Assembly: GCA_023487325.1 (NCBI GenBank)
Contig: JAMDBS010000177.1
Location: 1 to 10,319 of the forward strand
Origin: Patescibacteria group bacterium
GTDB taxonomy: Bacteria; Patescibacteria; UBA1384; JAMDBS01
DNA length: 10,319 nt
Reading direction: 5' to 3'
A program made the position numbers and the translations under genes. Position 1 is the first letter of the stretch; the number at the start of each line of letters is the position of its first letter. The notes beneath the pieces were generated by a model. It was not told the origin of the DNA, did not search any database, and saw only the letters and a program-made list of their open reading frames with translations. This document shows, piece after piece, positions 5,532 through 10,319 of the stretch.

Positions 5532-6578
5532 ATGAAAAATTTTTATCAAGTTCTTGGCGTCTCCGAACATGCTTCTCTTGACGAAATTAAATCCGCTTAT
5601 CGAAAATTAGCACGGATTTATCATCCTGATGTAGCTAAAACCAAAGAAGCGGAAGAAAAATTTAAAGAAATAAATCGCGCTTATGAAACGCTAAGCGATT
5701 CTTTAAAGCGGGCTGATTATGATCAAACTCTGCATAAAGATACCTACACTAAAGCTTATACTACAACCGGCCCTACCGGCGAAAAAGAAACTGCCATTAA
5801 TCGTTCGCAAATTATAGCTGCTTTAAGCCGGGTTGGCGCCTATATTGTTACTTTTGCGGTTAGTATTTTTATTTTACAATGGTTTATTTGGTGGCTGGCA
5901 TTTTCGGAAAGTATAAAGTTTGATTTTTTGTATTTTTTGCCTAGCTTAATTTTTGGCGCATTATTGGGTGGATTTTGGGGCGCTGATGCCAATTTTAAAG
6001 TAGAGAGTTTCCTGGGTTCGGGAATTTTGGGAAGAACTTATACATTTTTGCGCACCCTTATCATGGGCTTAGGCGGCGGATATATTTTAGGCATCTTGGG
6101 GTCAGCAATTGATTTTTATTTTTATAAAAATATTGGCGCCTTTTCTTTTATTTTCTTTAGTATCGGAGTAATTATTGGTTCAACTGCTGGTAGTGATGGC
6201 GATACCATTGAAAAAATACAATCAAATCGCGGCCGATTTAATTTGTTTTATACTGCCTTGCGCGGAATTGAAATTGGTGCTATAACTGCTATTGCCGGCT
6301 TAATTATTGGCTTTATGATGTTTAAATTTGGCGCGCCGGCATTGTTTATGCCCTGGGGAATATTTTTTGGCTTTATTATCGGAAATATTTTGGGCAGTAT
6401 AGCGCCGCCAAATTTGGCTGCGTATGCTTCTTACGCCTCGGCCTACGTTACTTCCATTTTAGTAATTTTAATGATTTTAGGCGGCATAATTTTAGGCATA
6501 ATTATCGGCACCACTGTGGGCGACCAAATCCGCACCATGTTTTCCGATTTATTCAAAAGCATAACTAATTTGTTCTAA
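5532..6578 (+). CDS. Membrane-embedded J-domain protein (N-terminal J domain plus about seven membrane helices)
   Basis: The N-terminal 65 residues are a complete J domain with the HPD motif at 31-33 and the helix IV region ending ADYDQ (61-65); this should stimulate DnaK ATPase activity. A short polar linker (about 66-90) leads into a large membrane region with hydrophobic stretches at about 103-124, 132-150, 170-192, 201-219, 246-265, 270-290 and 305-328. Many contain Gly-rich packing patterns ([31 protein letters not shown]). There is no G/F linker, zinc finger or DnaJ C-terminal domain, so it is a type III J-protein that probably brings DnaK to the cytoplasmic membrane face. The ATG at 5532 is fixed by the J domain beginning immediately; the ribosome binding site is poor (only GGG next to the ATG). 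It lies 39 bases after the lipoprotein gene and 64 before a second J-protein gene. The membrane part is not a family I can name. Confidence 0.88.
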   Translation: MKNFYQVLGVSEHASLDEIKSAYRKLARIYHPDVAKTKEAEEKFKEINRAYETLSDSLKRADYDQTLHKDTYTKAYTTTGPTGEKETAINRSQIIAALSRVGAYIVTFAVSIFILQWFIWWLAFSESIKFDFLYFLPSLIFGALLGGFWGADANFKVESFLGSGILGRTYTFLRTLIMGLGGGYILGILGSAIDFYFYKNIGAFSFIFFSIGVIIGSTAGSDGDTIEKIQSNRGRFNLFYTALRGIEIGAITAIAGLIIGFMMFKFGAPALFMPWGIFFGFIIGNILGSIAPPNLAAYASYASAYVTSILVILMILGGIILGIIIGTTVGDQIRTMFSDLFKSITNLF

Positions 6579-6591
6579 CTTAACCATATCG

Positions 6592-6629
6592 CACCCCCGA
6601 GGTGAAAGAAGTCACCCTCCTCGGGGGTG
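6592..6629. other. Strong 11-bp hairpin just upstream of the small dnaJ gene
   Basis: CACCCCCGAGG (6592-6602) is perfectly complementary to CCTCGGGGGTG (6619-6629) across a 16-base loop. The loop contains a competing mini-stem, GGTGA (6601-6605) with TCACC (6612-6616). No T-run follows, so it is not a classical terminator. The stem ends 3 bases before the GAGG ribosome binding site (6633-6636), so it is well placed to protect or separate the downstream mRNA or to modulate translation. Confidence 0.7.
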
Positions 6630-6642
6630 ATTGAGGATAAAA

Positions 6643-7275
6643 ATGAATAAAGACTATTATCAAATTTTAGGTGTCAAAAAATCTGCCAGTACCGAAGAAA
6701 TAAAAAAGGCTTATCGCAAGCTGGCAATGCAATATCATCCTGACCGCGCTGGTAAAGAAAACGAAGCTAAATTCAAAGAAGTAAACGAAGCCTACCAAGT
6801 TTTGTCTAATCCGCAAAAGCGCGCTCAATACGATCAATTTGGCCAGGCCGGAGTAGGCGGAGCAGGTTTTGGCGGCCAATCTGGCTTTGGTGGTTACTCC
6901 AATGCTGGCGGCTATGGTGTTAATTTTGAGGATATTTTTTCCGGTTCGGGCGGTTTTGGTTTTGGTAATATTGGTGATATTTTTGAAGATTTTTTTGGCG
7001 GAGCATTCAGCCAAGTTCAAGCAGAAATTCATATCAGTCTAACCCAAGCGCTACTGGGTGACACTATTAGATTCAAAACTCAGCAAGGTGAAGAAATAGA
7101 ATTAAAAGTCCCAGCCGGCACTCAGGATGGTGCCAATTTTCGTCTACGCGGCAAAGGCATGGCCAATCGGCGCGGTAGAGGCGACTTAATCTTAACAATT
7201 AGAGTCAAAATGCCTCGTCATTTAAATCGCCGTCAAAAAGAACTACTGGAAGAGCTTAGAGAGGCAGGATTATAA
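6643..7275 (+). CDS. Miniature DnaJ-family co-chaperone: J domain, G/F linker, single C-terminal beta domain
   Basis: Residues 1-66 are a J domain with HPD at 32-34 and the terminal QYDQFG typical of DnaJ/CbpA. Residues 67-120 are a Gly/Phe-rich linker containing two DIF-type motifs (FEDIFSG at 95-101, [11 protein letters not shown] at 110-120). A single beta domain covers about 126-195, aligning best by eye with DnaJ C-terminal domain [15 protein letters not shown] (132-144), [20 protein letters not shown] (154-173), [12 protein letters not shown] (180-191). The CxxCxGxG zinc finger and the first C-terminal domain are absent, giving 210 residues against roughly 300-380 for CbpA and DnaJ. The reading frame is continuous, so this is reduction rather than a visible frameshift. 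The ATG at 6643 is chosen because GAGG (6633-6636) is 6 bases upstream; the in-frame TTG at 6631 overlaps that site. It should partner the DnaK encoded upstream. Confidence 0.9.
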   Translation: MNKDYYQILGVKKSASTEEIKKAYRKLAMQYHPDRAGKENEAKFKEVNEAYQVLSNPQKRAQYDQFGQAGVGGAGFGGQSGFGGYSNAGGYGVNFEDIFSGSGGFGFGNIGDIFEDFFGGAFSQVQAEIHISLTQALLGDTIRFKTQQGEEIELKVPAGTQDGANFRLRGKGMANRRGRGDLILTIRVKMPRHLNRRQKELLEELREAGL

Positions 7276-7304
7276 CTATCTCAAAACTGCATCTTAAACC
7301 TTAT

Positions 7305-7338
7305 AACTAACGTCTAGCGTCTAAGGTCTAATGTCTGG
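7305..7338. repeat. Imperfect 7-base tandem repeat (GTCTANN)
   Basis: GTCTA recurs at exact 7-base spacing at 7312, 7319 and 7326, with GTCT again at 7333 and a degenerate unit (AACTAAC) before them. It lies in the noncoding spacer between the small dnaJ gene and the next promoter. It might be a short variable-number repeat or the remains of a phased binding array; no function is evident. Confidence 0.55.
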
Positions 7339-7352
7339 TTCAATATAAACTT

Positions 7353-7381
7353 TTCAGTATTAAACTATTTTGTGTTATAAT
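7353..7381 (+). promoter_or_regulatory. Extended -10 promoter for the membrane protein gene at 7441
   Basis: TGTTATAAT (7373-7381) contains the TGn extension and a perfect TATAAT (7376-7381). TTCAGT (7353-7358), 17 bases upstream, is a weak -35. The predicted start near 7388 gives a leader of about 53 bases, suggesting that the membrane gene is transcribed separately from the chaperone block. Confidence 0.6.
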
Positions 7382-7398
7382 ATAGATTGAAAAAACAT

Positions 7399-7407
7399 TT
7401 ATCCACA
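7399..7407 (+). promoter_or_regulatory. Single consensus DnaA-box sequence
   Basis: TTATCCACA matches the classical DnaA box exactly and lies in the leader of the gene at 7441. Only one copy is present, with no A+T-rich unwinding cluster or dnaA/dnaN neighbour, so this is not evidence for an origin. It could be a DnaA regulatory site or chance. Confidence 0.25.
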
Positions 7408-7440
7408 GACTGCTCATATTCCACCAGGAGGGGAATCTAA

Positions 7441-7950
7441 ATGACCACTCTGCCAACTTGGGATTTATTCTTAATATTATTTTTTGTTATTGGAATCGCC
7501 TACGGCTTTATTTTACAACGTGACAAAACAGTTATCACCATGATTTCTGTTTATGTTGCTCTGGTTATTACTCAAATTCTAGTTGGTCCGCTTCAAGATT
7601 TTTTTACTGGCGATAAAACAATTTTCGGCCAGTTTTTTATTCATGCCAATGTTTCTTCTTTTACCATTCAGGTTGTGGTTTTTGCTGCTATAATTGCTCT
7701 TGTTTCGGCTAAAAGCAATTTGGCTGGCAAAGAATCTGGCAGTATGAGTCCGATGGAAATTTTGGGCTTTAGCGCTTTAAATACCGCGCTTATTATTTCT
7801 TCGATTTTATTTTTTATGCCCGAAGCAATGCGCAACGGTTTTGCCGAAACTTCAAAAATCGCCTCTATTTTAATTCAATATCATACTTGGTGGATATTGC
7901 TGCCCGCTGCCCTCCTTGTTATCACCGGCTTCTTTAGAAAAAATGAGTAA
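7441..7950 (+). CDS. Small multi-pass membrane protein, possibly CvpA-like
   Basis: The 169-residue product has hydrophobic segments at about 8-25, 33-50, 73-90, 105-126 and 148-164 and a short charged C-terminal tail (RKNE). The opening, with an early Asp (WDLFLILFFVIGIAYGF) then a second helix (VITMISVYVALVITQILVG), recalls the CvpA (colicin V production) family, but no diagnostic motif is certain and the assignment is tentative. A polar loop (91-104, KSNLAGKESGSMSP) joins helices 3 and 4. The start is well supported by AGGAGG (7426-7431) 9 bases before the ATG and by its own extended -10 promoter. It converges on typA with only 13 bases between the two stop codons and no terminator hairpin, so the two transcripts probably overlap. 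Function unknown. Confidence 0.82.
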   Translation: MTTLPTWDLFLILFFVIGIAYGFILQRDKTVITMISVYVALVITQILVGPLQDFFTGDKTIFGQFFIHANVSSFTIQVVVFAAIIALVSAKSNLAGKESGSMSPMEILGFSALNTALIISSILFFMPEAMRNGFAETSKIASILIQYHTWWILLPAALLVITGFFRKNE

Positions 7951-7963
7951 ATTATTAGATTTA

Positions 7964-9793
7964 TTAACTAGTGCTATTTTCTAATCTTAGTCTTGCACGG
8001 TTGCGCTGGGTGGCATCAAGAATTTTTTTGCGTAGACGTAAACTTTTCGGGGTCACTTCCAATAGTTCGTCATCTTCTAAAAATTCGATACATTGTTCGA
8101 GCGACATAATGGTCGGCGGAGTTAAAATAATCGCAAAATCAGAATTGGAAGAGCGAATATTGGTCAGTTTTTTCTCTTTGCAAACATTCATATCTAAATC
8201 GCCAGCGCGAGAATTTAAACCAATAATCATACCCCTATAAACAGGCGTTTGCGGTTCGATAAAAGTAAGACCGCGGCCTTGGGCAACATTTAATCCATAT
8301 GTTACAGCCTTGCCGTCTTCGGAAGCAACCAGTACACCATTTCTTAATTTCGGTATGCCCGAAACAACTGGAGAAAAACGCAAAAATAGCGAATTAACAA
8401 TACTGGTGCCGCGCGATAAAGTTAACAGTTGACCACGCAAACCCAGTAATCCGCGGGTGGTAATTTCGAAAATTAACCGTGTAATATTATTTTTCAACTG
8501 ATCTTGCGAGACAAACATTCCTTTTCTTCTTATTACTTCGGCAATAACACTGTTGGCGTATTGATCAGGTACTTCGATAGTCAGCTCTTCCACTGGCTCA
8601 CATAAAATATTATCGATTGTTTTTGTAATAACTTGCGGCTTACCTAATTGCAGTTCATATCCTTCCCGACGTAGCGTTTCGATAAAAACCGATAGATGTA
8701 GTTCGCCGCGGCCGGATAAAACATATTCATTTTGCTGATTAATATTTAGTCGCAACGATACATTAACTTCCAATTCCCGCTTAATACGCTCTAAAATTTG
8801 CCGGCTGGTAACAAATTGGCCTTCTCGACCAGCAAAAGGCGAAGTATTGGCGCTAACCGCGATACTCAAGGTCGGCTCTTCGATTTCCATACCCTTAAGT
8901 GGTTCGGGATTGTTTTTGTCAGCGATGGTTTCGGCAATTGAAGCATTTTTAATACCAGTTATAGCTACAATATCACCGGTTTGCGCCTCAGAAACCTCTA
9001 CTCTTTTTAGACCAGAGCTAACAAAAACCTTATCAATTTTGGCGTTTTCTAGCTTGCCTTCTTTGTCAATTAAAACAACGGGTAAACCCGCCTTGGCAAT
9101 ACCGCGATTAATTTTGCCGATGGCATATTTGCCTTGGAAATTATCCCAATCTAGAGCCGAAACCAACATCTGAAAATCGCCATTATGATTGCTTTTTGGT
9201 TCGGGAATGTATTGTAAAATTGCTTCAAAAATATCGGTTAAATCAGCTGGAGCAGCAAAATCTTCTGGCATTTCTTTCCATACCTTACCGCTACGACCAA
9301 CAGCAAAAAAAGTGGGGAATTCCAGTTGCGAATCATTAATGGCCAGATCTAAAAATAAATCAGAAGTACGACGAATTGTTTCCTCAATGTCAGCGTTTCT
9401 CTTATCAATTTTATTGATTACGACAATAATTTTTAAACCTAATTCTAATGCTTTTTTAAGTACAAATTTGGTTTGCGGCATCGGACCTTCCTGGGCATCA
9501 ATTACCAAAATCGCGCCGTCGGCCATATTTAAAGTACGTTCTACTTCGCCGCCAAAATCCGCATGCCCAGGAGTATCAATAATATTGATTTTTGTGCCTT
9601 TATAATTGATAGCGGTATTTTTGGCCAAAATAGTAATGCCGCGTTCGCGTTCTTGATCATTAGAATCCATAATCAAATCCTGCGACATTTCCGCTTCGTT
9701 TTCCCGAAAAGTTTTGGATTGCTTTAAAAGACCATCAACAAGAGTGGTTTTTCCGTGATCGACGTGGGCAATTATGGCAACGTTTCTTATCAT
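7964..9793 (-). CDS. typA: TypA/BipA, ribosome-associated translational GTPase
   Basis: EF-G-like GTPase that binds ribosomes and is linked to ribosome assembly and stress responses. In the GTPase domain, G1 AHVDHGKT (9-16), G2 RGITI (51-55), G3 DTPGH (73-77) and G4 NKID (127-130) are intact. The G5 position, usually around an S-A pair in a stretch like YASA, reads FFAVGRSG (162-169), which is unusual. Domain II (about 205-295) is followed by the EF-G-like domain III with SGRGELHLSVFIETLRREG (360-378), domain V (about 400-480) with TTRGLLGLRGQ (445-455), and the BipA-specific C-terminal domain: YGLNVAQGRG (499-508), IGLNSRAGDLDMNVCKEKKL (524-543) and DDELLEVTPKSLRLRK (574-589). At 609 residues it is full length. 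The ATG at 9793 lacks a ribosome binding site; a TAAAAT box at 9811-9806 suggests a very short leader. Part of the segment encoding residues 363-370 recurs exactly at the window end. Confidence 0.96.
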   Translation of the reverse strand: MIRNVAIIAHVDHGKTTLVDGLLKQSKTFRENEAEMSQDLIMDSNDQERERGITILAKNTAINYKGTKINIIDTPGHADFGGEVERTLNMADGAILVIDAQEGPMPQTKFVLKKALELGLKIIVVINKIDKRNADIEETIRRTSDLFLDLAINDSQLEFPTFFAVGRSGKVWKEMPEDFAAPADLTDIFEAILQYIPEPKSNHNGDFQMLVSALDWDNFQGKYAIGKINRGIAKAGLPVVLIDKEGKLENAKIDKVFVSSGLKRVEVSEAQTGDIVAITGIKNASIAETIADKNNPEPLKGMEIEEPTLSIAVSANTSPFAGREGQFVTSRQILERIKRELEVNVSLRLNINQQNEYVLSGRGELHLSVFIETLRREGYELQLGKPQVITKTIDNILCEPVEELTIEVPDQYANSVIAEVIRRKGMFVSQDQLKNNITRLIFEITTRGLLGLRGQLLTLSRGTSIVNSLFLRFSPVVSGIPKLRNGVLVASEDGKAVTYGLNVAQGRGLTFIEPQTPVYRGMIIGLNSRAGDLDMNVCKEKKLTNIRSSNSDFAIILTPPTIMSLEQCIEFLEDDELLEVTPKSLRLRKKILDATQRNRARLRLENSTS

Positions 9794-9805
9794 AAATTTT
9801 CTGTT

Positions 9806-9811
9806 ATTTTA
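9806..9811 (-). promoter_or_regulatory. Candidate -10 box for typA
   Basis: TAAAAT on the - strand (9811-9806), with the typA ATG 12 bases further on. A transcription start about 7 bases after the box would leave a leader of only about 6 bases, matching the missing Shine-Dalgarno site. The -35 region is weak. Confidence 0.3.
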
Positions 9812-9834
9812 GATTGAATAAATAGGGGCAAATT

Positions 9835-9853
9835 AAAAAATGGGGTTATCCCA
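9835..9853 (-). terminator. Weak rho-independent terminator after the ABC permease gene
   Basis: Read on the - strand: TGGG (9853-9850), loop ATAAC, CCCA (9844-9841), then six T residues (9840-9835). The stem is only 4 bp, so efficiency is doubtful, but the place between the permease stop (9915) and the typA start (9793) is right. Apart from this and the typA -10 box, the spacer 9794-9914 shows only A+T-rich sequence with a short TTGATTTT direct repeat. Confidence 0.35.
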
Positions 9854-9914
9854 AATTAATAAACTTAACTTATTGATTTTAATTGATTTTTATCTAAAAG
9901 TCAAGATAAGACAA

Positions 9915-10319
9915 TCAAACGGCCACATTTCGACGCGAAAACCAAATAGCGGCTAAAATAGTGCATACAATAGCAACCCCGCCAAACATCCAATATGCCC
10001 AGTGGTCTATTTTATGATAGATTAAAGCATCATTTGGGTTAAAATAATGAAAAAAAGAATAATATTTTAATGTGGAAAGATTCTCTTTTAGAGATGCTAA
10101 AATATTTAGAACATACATAGTTACAATAATACCGCTCGAAATAAAGAAAACCTTGCCTTTGTCGGAGAAAATAACCGAAAAAAGTATACTAAAGCTAAAA
10201 ATCGCCCAACCAAACAAAAATCCTAAAATTGCCATTTTTTCAAAACTGATCATATTATAGCTAATATTATAGGCTTTTAGCAGCAAAGGCAGAGAAAAAA
10301 CCGATAGATGTAGTTCGCC
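9915..10319 (-). CDS. ABC-2 type transporter permease, C-terminal part (partial)
   Basis: The frame is open to the window edge, so this is the 3' end of a larger gene; 134 codons are visible. Hydrophobic segments lie in MAILGFLFGWAIFSFSILFSVIF, in KVFFISSGIIVTMYVLNILASL and in MFGGVAIVCTILAAIWF, and the chain ends with FSRRNVAV. A final helix followed by (R/K)R-(D/N)-x-x-V and a preceding loop with FHYFNPNDALIYH are typical of ABC-2 permeases of the type found in multidrug or antibiotic exporters (Yhg/Nos-like group). The partner ATPase is not visible and may lie beyond the edge. A TTG at 10286 could look like a start, but the frame continues upstream without a stop. The outermost 24 bases are identical to an internal typA segment in the same reading frame (GELHLSVF), which is foreign to a permease; the edge is suspect. 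Confidence 0.75.
   Translation of the reverse strand, partial: GELHLSVFSLPLLLKAYNISYNMISFEKMAILGFLFGWAIFSFSILFSVIFSDKGKVFFISSGIIVTMYVLNILASLKENLSTLKYYSFFHYFNPNDALIYHKIDHWAYWMFGGVAIVCTILAAIWFSRRNVAV
10296..10319. repeat. Exact 24-base copy of an internal typA segment at the window end
   Basis: 10296-10319 is identical, in the same orientation, to 8684-8707 inside typA (the codons for GELHLSVF plus flanks). It begins abruptly after sequence that fits the permease. Twenty-four identical bases are far too many for chance. Either a duplicated typA fragment continues beyond the edge or the last bases are an assembly artefact. Confidence 0.85.

Noticed and set aside
6592..6629. Rho-independent terminator after the membrane J-protein gene
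   Set aside because: The stem is strong, but the sequence after it (ATTGAGGATAAAA) has no T-run on the + strand, and the - strand has none either.
6643..7275. Frameshifted full-length dnaJ
   Set aside because: The J domain, G/F linker and C-terminal beta domain are in one frame, and the DNA after the stop at 7275 has no DnaJ-like coding in any frame.
7399..7407. Replication origin
   Set aside because: Only one DnaA box, no A+T-rich unwinding region with phased boxes, and no dnaA, dnaN or other origin neighbours.
8847..9605. ORFs of 108 and 138 codons on the + strand inside typA
   Set aside because: They lie opposite conserved typA domains and show only the composition expected of an antisense frame.
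10265..10286. TTG at 10286 as the real start of a 123-residue protein
   Set aside because: The frame stays open to the window edge, no ribosome binding site precedes the TTG, and the product matches only the C-terminal part of an ABC-2 permease.
1..10319. CRISPR array, insertion sequence or rRNA
   Set aside because: No repeat-spacer pattern, no transposase-like ORF with terminal inverted repeats and no rRNA-like sequence was seen on either strand.

Overview
The window looks like a piece of a small, A+T-rich bacterial genome, most likely a member of the Candidate Phyla Radiation (Patescibacteria). The grounds are indirect: reduced versions of several proteins (a ComEC without its nuclease-like domain, a 210-residue DnaJ), a J-domain protein fused to a multi-pass membrane region, short compact intergenic spaces, and GC-rich palindromes between A+T-rich genes. 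TGA is used as a stop, so the TGA-as-glycine code of Gracilibacteria/SR1 does not apply. The lineage is an inference, not a measurement.

Layout. (1) 1-653, + strand: a train of very short unrecognised ORFs joined by 4-base start/stop overlaps, with strong AAGGAGG ribosome binding sites, closed by a rho-independent terminator. Its base composition and strong Shine-Dalgarno sites look unlike the rest. (2) 609-2129, - strand: a ComEC/Rec2-type DNA-uptake channel protein. (3) 2130-2219: a divergent control region with two perfect inverted repeats. (4) 2220-7275, + strand: a chaperone block, grpE - dnaK - putative lipoprotein with a possible PepSY-like end - membrane-embedded J-domain protein - miniature DnaJ. 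Marked palindromic or hairpin elements sit before dnaK, before the lipoprotein gene and before the small dnaJ. (5) 7276-7440: a spacer with a heptamer repeat, an extended -10 promoter and one perfect DnaA-box sequence. (6) 7441-7950, + strand: a small multi-pass membrane protein, perhaps CvpA-like. (7) 7964-9793, - strand: TypA/BipA, a ribosome-associated GTPase. (8) 9915-10319, - strand: the C-terminal part of an ABC-2 type permease that runs off the window.

How the genes fit together: GrpE (nucleotide exchange), DnaK (Hsp70) and two J-proteins make a complete Hsp70 cycle. One J-protein is probably cytosolic and reduced to J domain, G/F linker and a single C-terminal beta domain. The other would place the J domain at the membrane next to a predicted exported lipoprotein. 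No hrcA gene or CIRCE element is present, so the palindromes upstream of grpE and dnaK are the candidates for control sites.

Most unusual points: the overlapping small-ORF train with a duplicated 18-base initiation motif; the cloverleaf-like palindrome cluster between dnaK and the lipoprotein gene; the membrane J-protein plus mini-DnaJ pair; the TypA with an altered G5 motif; and an exact 24-base copy of an internal typA segment at the very end of the window, which may mark an assembly junction.
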